A DNA stretch of 64,000 nucleotides from CBDANW01 sp965197825 (GCA_965197825.1 CBDANW010000003.1:2976001-3040000); one strand, 5' to 3'. Counted from the first letter of the stretch, positions 28,275 through 38,501 are shown. Notes: generated from the sequence alone by a model not told the origin. Program-made: numbers and translations.

Positions 28275-29638
28275 GAGCTCTTGTCAATAGGTGTGTAAAA
28301 AAGTTCAGGCAGCAGCAACCTTCGACGACTCCGTTACCCTGTCTCCATCTTCAAATCGAACGCCCAGGTGAACCTCTCGCATCAGCTCCGGTGCGTTGAG
28401 CCGGCGAAAATTCTTCTCCGCAACCAGAAGCAGTTTGAAGATTGTCGCAGTGGCGGACTCGATTTTCTTGAACCTTTTGGCCGCATCCGTTCTCAATCTC
28501 AGTGCAGCGAACGGTGACTCCACGACGTTGCTCGTGCGAAGGTGTTGCCAGTGAGGCTTGGGAAAGGAATAAAAGCTGACCATCCGCTCCCAGTCCTCGT
28601 CGAGCACGTGCGCGGCCCCCGGAAGACCCTTGCGCAAGCACCAATCCTGGAACTTGGCCTTCTTCGTCTCGCACTCCTGCAGGCTGGTGGCGTAGGGGAT
28701 CGCCGTCAACAGCGGCTTGGCCTGCGCCTGGTCCCTTTTCGGAATCCGGTCCAGTACGTTGAGGATTCGGTGGTTCCAGCACCGCTGTTCCTCAGCTTCT
28801 GGAAATACGTTTCGGGTCGCGGCCCAGATGCCCGTCACCGATCACCAAACGGGGACATCTCAGACCGCGCTTCTTCAGTCTCCGTAGCAGCGACGACCAT
28901 GACGCTTCGGATTCTCGATGCCCGGCCTCCAGCGTCAGGACGATTTTCGTCCCGTCGGACAGGCCACCAACCGCAACTAGCACCGCCGCCTTGTCCTTCT
29001 CAAGGCCGGCCTTCACGTACACGCCATCTACCCACAGGTACACGAGCTCGAGTTCTTCCAGTGGGCGAGCTAGCCACTGCTCGTACTCTCCCTGCCATTT
29101 CTGTTTCAGCCGCGACACCGTGCTGGGAGAAAGTGGAGCGTCCTCCCCTAGAAGCCCGCGGAGCGACAGATCGAAATCTCCGTGAGCTAGTCCATGCAGG
29201 TACAGCTCCGGAATCAACTCGCTCACCGTTTCGCTCCGACGCTTGAACAGCGGAAGCACTCGACTTTCGAACCTCTCCTCCACGTCCCGTACTCTCGGCC
29301 GGCGAACCGTCACTGTGCCCACGCTCATCGTCAGCTTCCGAGGCTTACCGTATCCATTTCGATAGCCCGCCGTTGTGTCCACGGGCTTCCGTCTCTCCGA
29401 TTTCTCACGCCCGAGAAGCTCCGTGACTTCGGCTACCATCAGCTCCTGCACCCAATCCTGGATCTCAAGCCTCGCCCACTTCTCCAGCGACTCCCAAGCC
29501 ACCCTTGACGAGCTCCGTCGTCCTGTGGTCTTTTCCTTCATGGCGGTGTCTCCTTCCGTTGGCCCCTTCACGCCGTGTTTCGTGACGCGGAAGGTTACTC
29601 CGCCTTTACTTTATTTCCACACCTTCTGAGGGTAGCTC
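28275..29638 (-). mobile_element. IS256-family insertion sequence, copy A (1,364 bp)
   Basis: It is flanked by the 8 bp target duplication CGGTGCGG (28267-28274 and 29639-29646). The ends are imperfect inverted repeats of about 30 bases: both begin GAGCT and share TCA, GGTGTG and AAAGT further in. It carries one minus-strand transposase gene, disrupted by an apparent 8 bp loss. It is inserted in the glycine-rich loop codons of the kinase gene, in opposite orientation. Confidence 0.88.
28305..29571 (-). pseudogene. IS256-family (mutator-type) transposase, frameshifted
   Basis: The N-terminal frame (from 29571) reads through LVYLWVDGVYVKAGLEKDKA (first Asp) to RLVIGDGHLG (second Asp). The C-terminal frame continues GIWAATRNVFPEAEEQRCWN and SNVVESPFAALRLRT (Glu), completing the DDE set. 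At the break (about 28825-28835) the DNA has one copy of GCATCTGG where two tandem copies would encode the expected GDGHLGIWAA. Restoring eight bases gives 425 codons in one frame. Inactive as written. Confidence 0.85.
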
Positions 29639-30754
29639 CGGTGCGGGTGGCATGGGAGAAGTCTACAAAGCCAAAGACACCCGTCTCGACCGTACGGTCG
29701 CCATCAAAGTTCTTCCCTCTCAATCTTCCGGCAACCCCGAGCGACGGGAGCGTTTCGAGCGTGAGGCCCGAGCCGTCTCCAGCTTGAATCATCCTCACAT
29801 CTGTACCCTCCATGACGTCGGCCAAGAGGACGGCGTGGACTTTCTGGTCATGGAGTATCTCGAGGGCGAAGACCTCGCGAAGCGTCTGAAGAAAGGCGCT
29901 CTCCCTATCAACCAAGCGCTTCGCCACGCCATCGAGATCGCCGACGCCTTGGATAAGGCTCACCGACACGGTGTGGTGCATCGCGATCTGAAGCCTGGCA
30001 ACATCATGCTGACGAAGGAAGGAGCCAAGCTGCTGGACTTCGGGCTCGCTAAGTTAGCGACCTCGCCCGCCGAAGCCTCGGGCGAAGGCGGGTCGGCTCT
30101 GCCCACGCAGCGGAAGTCGCTGACCGCGGAAGGCTCCATCCTCGGCACGTTTCAGTACATGGCCCCGGAGCAAGCTTGAAGGCAAAGAAGCCGATGCGCG
30201 TACGGACCTCTTTGCCTTCGGCGCCGTGCTGTACGAGATGGTGACGGGAAAGCGGGCCTTTCAAGGAAAGAGTCAGGCGAGCTTGATTTCTTCGATCATG
30301 TCGTCCAACCCTCCCGCTATGTCGGGGCTTCAGACGATGACGCCTCCGGGACTGGATCAGGTCATCAGGATGTGCCTCGAGAAGGACCCGGATGACAGGT
30401 GGCAAGCGGCCCACGACCTCGCGGCTCCATTGAAATGGATTGCGGAGGGCGGCTGGGAAGGGAGCGCCGGCGAGCTGGCGCCAGCCCGTCTCCCAAGCCG
30501 CGCGCGGATCGCTTGGGGACTAGCGGTGCTCGCGGCGGCGCTGGTCACCGGCATCACCGTCTGGAGCGTTACGCGTCCTGGCCCCCGGCTACCGACCCGG
30601 TTTGCCGTGACGCTACCGCCGGGCGATCAGCTCATGGTTGGTTCGGCAAACCCCGTGGGTGGCGGCATCGCCCTTTCGGCTGACGGCAGGGACCTTGTTT
30701 ATGTCGGAAACCGCAACGGCGTCACCCAGCTCTACCGGCGGTCGATGAACCAAC

Positions 30755-32214
30755 GGGGATGTCCCGGCCGCTGTTGAATTTGGTCGGGTAGCGGCGGCAC
30801 CTGTGAATACTCTTAGGCAGCAAACTCATCGCTGTCAAGAGATTTCTGTTTGCTTCTAAGCGCGTGAACGAGAGCGCCCATATGGCGATAGCCTTTGATA
30901 CGCCGGAACTTTTTCTGCGCGGTGACGACGCCAAGAGCGGTCCATCGGCGAACCATGGAAGGACTCTACCAACGCTTGACGTTTCTCGATACTCTGCGAA
31001 TGGTTCCGTTGAGATTCTCAATGGCGTTCGTCGTGGCAAGAAACTGGCGAAGTAAGGCGGGCAGCGCGAGCTTCACGACCGTGAGTGTCTCTTCCATCCC
31101 TTCACGAAGGCTTCCGGCAGCTTCGTCGTAGCCGTTTCGCTCGAGCCACGACACCAATGCCTGAAGTCGCTTGCGCGCCTTGTCGGCACTCTTGCACTTG
31201 TAGGCTTCCTTCATCGTCTGGAGCACGTAGGCGTGACGAGACTTGGGAAGGTACGAGCGAAGATTCCGGAGTTTATGGATCTGGCACCTTTGGATGACCG
31301 CGAGGTCCCCCAAAACGTCGACGAGTGCCTTGCGGATGCCTTTGCCTCCGTCCACTACGCAGAGAATCGACTCATCGACGCGCAAGCCTCGCTCGAGAAG
31401 GTCCTGCAACATCGCGGTGCACACCCGAGAGTTCTCCGTCGAGCCCAGCCATATACCCAGGGGCACCTTCGTTCCATCTATTGTGATACCGAGAGTTACG
31501 ACGACGGTCTGTCCGGCCACCTCAAGGCCATCCAGCATCAGTGCCGCAAGCTCGAACTCCTCTAGCCGCCGAGACAGGTATTCCTCGAGCTTCTTAGTCG
31601 TCTGGCTCACGAGGTGACGGCTGGCGGCACTCTTACTCGTGCCACGAGACTTCAACTTGGCCGTGGGTTTGTCCAGACTCGATTCGTAATTTCGGGTCGA
31701 TACCCCCACCAAGATCTGATTCAACACTCGCTCTGGAAGCAGGTCTTCTTCGCGGAAGGCTTCGAAGTGTGGAAGCGACGCCTCCTCGCCCGACTTCGAG
31801 CGAACTCGAGGTCGCGACACTTGGATGCGACGACCACCGAAGCTCAGCTCTCCGTTCGTGCTCCCACAGTGGTTATGAGTTCGCTCCTTCTCGTGCTTGC
31901 CCTTGAGCCCCGCGATCTCCTCGGCGTCCTCTCTGAGCAGTAGGTGCAGAGCTGTCAGTCCTTGCTCGTACACCCATTCCGTCAGATCCGCCTTCGTGGC
32001 CGCGATCCCAGCTATCATCGGTAGCAGTATCTGACCGACTTGGCCAACTACCTTGCCCGTAGGCGAGTGCGTTTGCTTTCTTACTGGCTTCTTCGATTTC
32101 CTAGGCATTGGTGGCTCCTTGTCCCCCTCTGGAGACGGTTTATTGGCAGACCTATTCTTAGGCCGGCCAAGGAGCCGCCGCTACACCAAATTCAACATCC
32201 GGCGGGACATCCCC
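30755..32214 (-). mobile_element. IS256-family insertion sequence, copy B (1,460 bp)
   Basis: It is bounded by the 8 bp duplication GAACCAAC (30747-30754 and 32215-32222). Terminal inverted repeats run for over 30 bases and begin GGGGATGTCCCG at both ends, with a shared TGTTGAATTTGGT and TAGCGGCGGC. The transposase is on the minus strand. Its sequence differs clearly from copy A, so two separate insertion events hit the same kinase gene. Confidence 0.92.
30813..32108 (-). pseudogene. IS256-family transposase with a premature TAG
   Basis: The open frame from 32108 gives 380 residues with LMLDGLEVAGQTVVVTLG (Asp), CVVDGGKGIRKALVD (Asp) and TTNAIENLNGTIRRVSRN (Glu), and ends at a TAG (30966-30968) after VKRW. 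The same frame continues beyond the TAG as SPSMVRRWTALGVVTAQKKF, RRIKGYRHMGALVHA and further to a TAA at 30813, the normal C-terminus of this family. A single CAG-to-TAG change would explain it. The full gene is 432 codons. The DDE residues precede the stop, but the lost 51 residues make activity doubtful. Confidence 0.85.
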
Positions 32215-33756
32215 GAACCAACTCGAGGCGGTGCCAATCCGCGGCACTGAAGGTGCGGCGTATCATTTCTTTTCGCCGGACGGCGAGTGGGTCGGCTTTT
32301 TCGCCGACGGCAAGCTCAAGAAAGTATCGCACGCGGGAGGCCCTCCCGTGACTCTCTGCGATGCGGGGTACCGCCTTGGTGCGAGCTGGGGACGGGACGA
32401 CGTCATTGTGTTTTCATCCGATGCAGCTCCTGGCCTCATGCAGGTGTCGGCCTCCGGGGGTGCTCCCGAGTCCATCACCACGCTGGAGAACGATGAGAGC
32501 GATCACCGCTGGGCCGACATCTTGCCAGGAGGCAAGGCAGTGCTCTTCACGCTATGGTCCGGCAATTTCGAGAACGCACGGATAGCCATCCAGTCACTGG
32601 ACACCGGGGAGCGGCAGACGCTCGTGGATGGTTCTCATCCTCGTTATGCGCCTACGGGTCACATCGTCTTTGCGCGAGCGAACTCACTCTGGGCGGTGCC
32701 GTTCGATAGCGATCGGCTGGAGGTGACGGGTGAGCTCACGCCGGTCCTCGAAGAGGTTCAAGTCAACACGGGTGGCGGTCTGGCGAACTTCGCGCTGGCC
32801 GGCGACGGCTCCCTCGTCTACGTTCCAGGAGAGGTCTCTTTCGATGAAGCTCGTCGCGAGTTGGTCCGGGTCGATCGCGACGGGAATGCCGCGCCGCTGA
32901 CGGAAACGCTCGGGGATTGGGAAAGCCCCCGATTCTCACCCGATGGCGGACGCCTGGCCGTCAGAAAATTGGACGAGACCGGGCAGCAAGTCTGGCTACT
33001 CGAAGCTTTCCCGCGGGACCTTGACCAAGTTGACCTTCGAGGACGGTCTTCGCCCTCTTTGGTCACCCGACGGTGAAACGGTCTTTTTTGCTTCGATTCG
33101 AGCAGGCCTCTACAACGTCTTCTCGAAGCCCGCGGACGGCAGCGGCCCCGCCGAGGAACGACTAGCGAACGGGCCCGTCCAACGCTTCCCCGCTGCTATC
33201 ACATCGGACGGGAAGACCATCGTCTTCCGACAGGGTGGCGGGGTCGGGAACTTGGATATCGGGATGGTGCGTCTGGAGGGAGACGGGGAGCCAGAGATGC
33301 TCCTTGAAACATCCTTTGCTGAGCACACCCCGAAGCTCTCGCCGGACGACCGGTGGCTCGCCTATGTCTCCAATGAGTCCGGTCGAGACGAGATCTTCGT
33401 GACTCGCTTCCCCACAGGCGGCAAGTGGCAGATATCGACCGAGGGCGGCACGGAGCCCATGTGGTCCCGAGACAGCCGGGAGCTTTTCTACCGGAACCGG
33501 GAGATGATGATGTCGGTCACCATCTCCACGGGGCCGGAGCTTTCTCCAGGGAGGCCCACCTTGCTGTTCGAGGGGCCCTATGATTTGAAAGAGGGCCCTG
33601 GTGCCGCCAACTACGACATCGCGCCGGACGGCCGGGGGTTCGTGATGATTCGGACTCCAGAGAGCTTTGCAGAGAGCTCAGGCGCAACGCAACAAATCAA
33701 CGTCGTCCTCAACTGGTTCGAAGAACTGAAACGCCTCGTCCCGACGGAGTAAGGAA

Positions 33757-34808
33757 ATGGAAATCATGAAGAAACTCTTTTTGGTTCTTCTCGTGGCCAC
33801 CGTCCCCCTCGCCTTTTCGGCGAGTGACGATAAGGTCGTTCAGGAAATGGTGGATGGGGCGAGCCATTTCCTCGGTGGGTTGCAGGAATATCAGCGAGGG
33901 GTGGCTGCCTTCGAGTTCGACGACGAGGAGCGGTTCAACTGGCATTTTATCCCTCGCGAACGAAAAGGCCTCCCGCTTCAAGGCGATGAGTCCCGATCAA
34001 CAAAAACTCGCCCACCGTCTCCTGGTCACGGGCTTGAGCTCCCGGGGGGCGCAAAAGGCGCTCGATATTATGTACCTCGACCACATCCTGTTCGAGCTCC
34101 AGCGCCGCGCGATCCGGGACACCGATCGCTACTACGTAACGGTGTTCGGAGAGCCGTCGACATCGGGCGATTGGGGCTGGCGCGTTGAGGGTCATCACCT
34201 TTCGTTGAATTTCTCCATTCGGAACGGTCGCCTTGCTTCGGCCTCGCCGCTTTTCATGGGGTCGAATCCGGCGATCGTGCAGGACGGACCGCACAAAGGG
34301 ATGCAGACTCTCGCCGAGGAGGAGCTCATGGGACGGGAGCTGTTACATACGCTCGCCGACCGCTCGAAAGTTCTCATCCAGGCCGAGGCGCCGGAGGATA
34401 TCATCACCAGAGCATCCAGAAGAGCGGAGATCGGGATTCCGCAGGGAGTTACGCTGTCCTCGTTGGAGGCCGGGCAAAAAGATCTCCTGATGCGTCTCAT
34501 CACGATATATGCCATCTCGGCTTCGGCCCGAGATCGCCGAGGCCGAGATGGCACGCATCAACAAGAAGGGAACGGATTCCATTCACTTCGCCTGGGCAGG
34601 TAGTGATGCGGCCGGCGAGCCCCACTACTACCGGATCCAGGGGCCGACGTTTCTCATCGAGTACGACAATACGCAAAACGGCGCGAATCACGTTCACTCC
34701 GTCTGGCGCGACCTGACGGGCGACTTCGGTCTGTCGACGGACCCGCTGACGGAGCACTACTCGAAGAGCCCCCATCACCAGCACCAGCGCGCAAGCTCCG
34801 GCCATTAG
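33757..34808 (+). pseudogene. Secreted DUF3500 family protein, two frameshifts
   Basis: A signal peptide (MEIMKKLFLVLLVATVPLAF SASDD) opens the first frame. Extra bases near 33982 and near 34525 shift the frame twice. The three parts read ERFNWHFIPRERKGLP; then FKAMSPDQQKLAHRLLVTGL, WGWRVEGHHLSLNFSI and AEEELMGRELLHTL; then EIAEAEMARINKKG, PHYYRIQGPTFLIEYDNTQN and VHSVWRDLTGDFG. Removing two bases leaves exactly 350 codons. DUF3500 proteins are extracytoplasmic and uncharacterised. It directly follows the interrupted kinase gene. The 253 bases between it and murA hold no gene I can support. Confidence 0.85.
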
Positions 34809-35061
34809 CTCCGAGCACTCTCAAGTGAAATCAACTCGCCTTCAGTAGTAAAGGCAAGGTTCGCTCGCGCGGTTACCGACTACCGCTCCAGCCATTCCCC
34901 CCCTCAAGCGGCGTTACGGAATGTAACGAATCTCGCCCGCACAAGATTTTTGTCGCAAATTGTCCAACTTGAGTCACACGGAGTGCGGACTCCTTCCGGC
35001 AGCCGAGCCGCTCGAGCGCGGCAAGTCATGCCCATCTGAAATTCAAGTACACTCATAAGTA

Positions 35062-36318
35062 ATGGACAAGCTTCGTATCGTTGGTGGCCATCGGCTCTCG
35101 GGTCGTGTGGAAGTGAGCGGCGCCAAGAACGCCTCCCTTCCCGCTATGGCCGCCAGCCTCCTCACCGACGAGACTCTGAAGCTCGACAACGTACCCGCCG
35201 TTTGGGACACCTCCACGATGCGGCGGCTTCTCGGCAAGCTAGGAGCCCAGGTGACGCACCAGATCCCACATCGGATGGAAATATCCGTTCCGGCGGTTCG
35301 TTCCTTCGAGGCGCCCTACGAGTTGGTCAAGACGATGCGTGCCTCCGTGCTGGTACTGGGCCCCCTGCTCGCGCGGCACGGTCGGGCGCGAGTCTCCCTT
35401 CCCGGCGGTTGCGCGATCGGTGCTCGCCCCATCGATCTGCACCTCAGTGCCCTAGAAAAGCTCGGGGCGACGGTGCGCATCGAGCACGGATTCGTCGACG
35501 TCCGGTCCGACGGACTGCGCGGGGCGGAGGTTTATTTCGACAACGTGACAGTGACCGGGACGGAGAACCTTCTGATGGCCGCATGCTTGGCGAGAGGCGA
35601 GACCCTTCTTTCCAATTGTGCTCAGGAGCCGGAGGTGGTCGACCTCGCCGAGCTGCTCGGGCGGATGGGTGCTCGCATCGAAGGAGCAGGAACCCGCACC
35701 ATCCGGGTGGCGGGAGTCGAGCGTCTCCATGGCGCGGAGCACCGCGTGATTCCGGATCGCATCGAGGCGGGGACTTTTCTGGTAGCGGGCGCCATCGCGG
35801 GTGGCGAGATTGAAATCGTCCACTGCGGTCCCAATCATCTGACCGCGCTGCTAGAGAAGTTGTCGGAGATCGGTATCGAGAGCGAAGTCGGTGAGAACCT
35901 GGTGCGGGTGAAGGGGGGTGCCGGCCTCCGGGCGGCGAACCTACGGACGCTTCCCTATCCCGGCTTCCCGACCGACATGCAGGCTCAACTGATGACGCTG
36001 CTGACGCAGGCCGAAGGAACGAGCTTGATCGCCGAGACGATCTTCGAGAACCGTTTCATGCACGTCGCCGAGCTGAACCGGATGGGCGCTCATATTCGAC
36101 TGGGCGGACGCACCGCGGTGGTCAAGGGAGCCACACCGCTCTCCGGTGCGCGGGTCATGGCGACCGACCTTCGAGCCAGTGCCTGCCTCGTGCTCGCCGG
36201 CCTGGCCGCCCATGGTCAGACCGTCATCGACCGCGTGTACCACCTCGACCGCGGCTACGAGCGCATTGAAGAAAAGCTCGCCCGACTGGGTGCCGAAATC
36301 GAGCGCTTGCAGAAATAG
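35062..36318 (+). CDS. murA: UDP-N-acetylglucosamine 1-carboxyvinyltransferase
   Basis: 418 residues with KLRIVGGHRLSGRVEVSGAK, the catalytic cysteine in LPGGCAIGARPIDLHL (about 117, so the fosfomycin target Cys is present), PGFPTDMQAQLMTLLTQAEG and YHLDRGYERIEEKL. It transfers enolpyruvate from PEP to UDP-GlcNAc, the first committed step of peptidoglycan synthesis. The frame is complete. It is separated from its usual partner prmC by the disrupted 27-35 kb block and so must rely on a promoter in the 253-base gap upstream, which I could not identify confidently. Confidence 0.97.
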   Translation: MDKLRIVGGHRLSGRVEVSGAKNASLPAMAASLLTDETLKLDNVPAVWDTSTMRRLLGKLGAQVTHQIPHRMEISVPAVRSFEAPYELVKTMRASVLVLGPLLARHGRARVSLPGGCAIGARPIDLHLSALEKLGATVRIEHGFVDVRSDGLRGAEVYFDNVTVTGTENLLMAACLARGETLLSNCAQEPEVVDLAELLGRMGARIEGAGTRTIRVAGVERLHGAEHRVIPDRIEAGTFLVAGAIAGGEIEIVHCGPNHLTALLEKLSEIGIESEVGENLVRVKGGAGLRAANLRTLPYPGFPTDMQAQLMTLLTQAEGTSLIAETIFENRFMHVAELNRMGAHIRLGGRTAVVKGATPLSGARVMATDLRASACLVLAGLAAHGQTVIDRVYHLDRGYERIEEKLARLGAEIERLQK

Positions 36319-36398
36319 TGTAACTCCTCGCCGTGGCCCGTCGTGACAAGCGTGTCGGAATGTTCCATCGTGAGCAGTCTTGAAAGGAGTGCGAAGCG

Positions 36399-36743
36399 AT
36401 GGAAGCGAGGACAGCATTTCGTAGGCGAGCACGTGAAGAAAATCGTGGCCGCACAGGTCGAGGGCGGCGTTACTCGCGGGAACAACGTCGCGAAGCGGTG
36501 CTGTATCTGAATCAGATGAAGGATCAGGGCGCGAGCCTTGAGGGTGTCGCGAGGGGGCTCGGGGTGAGTGGCTGGAGTCTATCTCGATGGAATCGAGAGG
36601 AGGCTATGAGGGGTATCGTTCGGCGTGTCGAAGTCGTGGAATCGGAAAAACGCACGGAGATTACGCTGGTAACCCCGCGAGGGTATCGAATCGAGGGTCT
36701 GTCGGAACAGCGGCTGCTGCGGCTTGTTGAGCAGCTGGGATGA
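36399..36743 (+). CDS. IS66-family OrfA-like protein (TnpA)
   Basis: 114 residues, basic, with a helix-turn-helix-like segment (YSREQRREAVLYLNQMKDQG, VARGLGVSGWSLSRWNREEA) and a tail VTPRGYRIEGLSEQRLLRLV typical of the small first protein of IS66 elements. AAAGGAG precedes the ATG. Its stop overlaps the next frame. No inverted repeats were identified, and the large IS66 transposase is absent, so this is a remnant. Confidence 0.75.
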   Translation: MEARTAFRRRAREENRGRTGRGRRYSREQRREAVLYLNQMKDQGASLEGVARGLGVSGWSLSRWNREEAMRGIVRRVEVVESEKRTEITLVTPRGYRIEGLSEQRLLRLVEQLG

Positions 36744-36958
36744 AGTGGAATAGCCGTCGGGTGTCGGCGTGGGCGTACGCGGCGCCGGCGGATCTCCGCA
36801 AGGGCTTTGACGGTCTGTCGGCGCTGGTGATGAACGAGCTTGGTCGTGACCCGCTGAGCGGTGAGCTGTACTTGTTCGTCAGCCGCAACCGAATCCGCGC
36901 GAAAGTTCTGCACTGGGACGAGAAGGCGCACGAGTTAGTTCCCGCCAAGCCATGGTAG
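36740..36958 (+). pseudogene. IS66-family Orf2 (TnpB), truncated
   Basis: The 72 codons start AYAAPADLRKGFDGLSALVM and continue NELGRDPLSGELYLFVSRNR to KVLHWDE, the conserved IS66 Orf2 core, then run into unrelated KAHELVPAKPW and stop. A full protein would be about 110-120 residues. The break falls about 50 bases before the symporter ATG, so the element was cut by a deletion that brought the symporter gene close. Confidence 0.8.
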
Positions 36959-36994
36959 TATCCTCCCGACTTTTCCTCGAGGAAAGGATCGCTC

Positions 36995-38452
36995 ATGGTT
37001 TACCTCTGGGTCGTCGGCCTCTATCTCGCCTTCCTGATCGCGGTCAGCGTCTTTCGCAGTCGATCGGTCAAGACGCAGGACGATTTCATGGTCGCGGGAC
37101 GAAACGTCCCCTGGCACCTTCTGGTGGGGACGCTGGTCTGCACCTGGATCGGCTCGGGAAGTCTTTTCGGGGGAGCCGGCCGCGCGTTCCGCGAGGGATT
37201 CTCCGCGTTGTGGATGAGCGCGGGGGCGTGGGTGGGGATCGTCGTCGTTTACTTCCTTGCCGGAAGGGTGCGGCGGATCGCTCAATACACCGTGCCCGAC
37301 ATCCTGGAGATGCGCTATCATCCCGCCGCTCGACTCCTCGGCTCACTCGCGATCATCATCGCTTACCTGACCATCGCCAGCTATCAATTCATCGGCGGCG
37401 GCAGACTTCTCAACATCCTGAACCCGGACATCGACCCCAACGTCGGCAAAGCCATCATCTGCGTTTTGGTGGTTCTCTACACTGTTTCTGCGGGGATGAT
37501 GTCCATCGTGACCATGGACGTCTTCAACGGCATCATCATCATCGTCAGCATCTTGATCGCGGCGCCCCTCGCGCTCGACGGGGCGGGAGGATGGGTGCAG
37601 CTCACCCAGACGCTACCCGAGACCCATTTCACGGCCTTCGGGAGGCTCGGCATTCTTCCGGCACTGGGGCTCTTCCTCCCGACGCTTCTACTCTTGCTAG
37701 GGGAAAGCAGCATGTATCAGAAATTCTTCTCGGCAAGGAACGAGGCTTCGGCGCGCAAGGCCGTCATCGGGATGATACTCGGTGTGGTGGTGGTCGAGGT
37801 GCTTCTCGACACCACCGCCATTTTCGGAGCGGGGATGTACTGGGGAGATTCTTCCTTGGTCGGCGCAGGGGCTACGTTCACTGGTGACCAACAACGAAAC
37901 ACCGAAACGATTCTCTTGCTACTCGCTCGCCGCAAGCTCCCGCTGATTGCGGGCTGCTTGCTGCTCGCGGGGAGCGTCGCGATCGTCTTCTCCACCGCCA
38001 ACACGTTCCTCATGGTTCCCTCGACGAACCTGGCTCGCGATGTCTACCAGCGATTCATCAACCCGAACGTCAGCGAGAAACACATCATCGCCTTCCAGCG
38101 GGCGATGATCGTGCTGCTTGCCCTGATTGCCTATGTGGTCTCGTCCTTCTTCGTGAGCATCTTGGACATGGCGCTCTACGCTTACACGATGGTGGGTGCC
38201 GCGGTGACCCCAGCGTTGCTCGCCGCTTTCCTCTGGAAACGGGTCACGCCAGCAGGTGGCGTGGCATCTATTGCCGCGGGCATCCTGGTGACGGTGGTCT
38301 TCGGTGCTCTGAACTGGCTGGGATACTCTTCGTGGGGCTACGACTACATCATCTATCCCGCCGGGGGAGCTTCCGTCCTCTGCCTCATCGTGGTGAGCCT
38401 TGTGACGCCGCCCTCCGAGGAAGCCAAATGGAAGCCGTTCATGACGGCTTAG
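36995..38452 (+). CDS. Sodium:solute symporter (SSS family)
   Basis: 485 residues, about 13 membrane helices. SSS features are GLYLAFLIAVSVFRSRS, DDFMVAGRNVPWHLL, GTLVCTWIGSGSLFGGAGRA, YTVPDILEMRY and the late NTFLMVPSTNLARDVYQRF block near the sodium site. It uses a sodium gradient to import a solute such as a sugar, amino acid or carboxylate; the substrate is not readable. GAGGAAAGGA precedes the ATG, within a TTTCCTCGAGGAAA palindrome (36972-36985). Its stop codon TAG lies in the first bases of a dispersed repeat arm. Confidence 0.9.
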   Translation: MVYLWVVGLYLAFLIAVSVFRSRSVKTQDDFMVAGRNVPWHLLVGTLVCTWIGSGSLFGGAGRAFREGFSALWMSAGAWVGIVVVYFLAGRVRRIAQYTVPDILEMRYHPAARLLGSLAIIIAYLTIASYQFIGGGRLLNILNPDIDPNVGKAIICVLVVLYTVSAGMMSIVTMDVFNGIIIIVSILIAAPLALDGAGGWVQLTQTLPETHFTAFGRLGILPALGLFLPTLLLLLGESSMYQKFFSARNEASARKAVIGMILGVVVVEVLLDTTAIFGAGMYWGDSSLVGAGATFTGDQQRNTETILLLLARRKLPLIAGCLLLAGSVAIVFSTANTFLMVPSTNLARDVYQRFINPNVSEKHIIAFQRAMIVLLALIAYVVSSFFVSILDMALYAYTMVGAAVTPALLAAFLWKRVTPAGGVASIAAGILVTVVFGALNWLGYSSWGYDYIIYPAGGASVLCLIVVSLVTPPSEEAKWKPFMTA

Positions 38453-38488
38453 TGTCCCGTCTCGGAAGTCATGTTGCATTCGAGCGCC
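38450..38488. repeat. Single arm of the REP/MITE-like repeat
   Basis: TAGTGTCCCGTCTCGGAAGT (38450 on) and the following CATGTTGCATTCGAGCGCC match the arms of the element at 16384-16552. It lies between converging genes, and its first three bases are the symporter stop codon. Confidence 0.75.
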
Positions 38489-38501
38489 AATCTCTGATCG
38501 C

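Larger units (their letters stand above)
28214..33752 (+). pseudogene. Transmembrane Ser/Thr kinase with PD40/TolB-like propeller, split by two IS elements and two frameshifts
   Basis: The pieces are: MSLEAGTKLGPYEILSPLGA (28214-28274); after the first insertion GGMGEVYKAKDTRLDRTVAI, catalytic loop HRHGVVHRDLKPGNIM and DFGLAK; a one-base insertion at about 30176 after MAPEQ; then DARTDLFAFGAVLYEM, the membrane helix AWGLAVLAAALVTGITVWSV and propeller repeats; the second insertion after RRSMNQ; more propeller (FFSPDGEWVGFF); a one-base insertion near 33012; and the rest of the propeller to RLVPTE. Removing both elements, one copy of each target duplication and the two extra bases leaves exactly 899 codons. 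Such kinases sense signals through an extracytoplasmic propeller and are abundant in Acidobacteriota. Confidence 0.88.
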
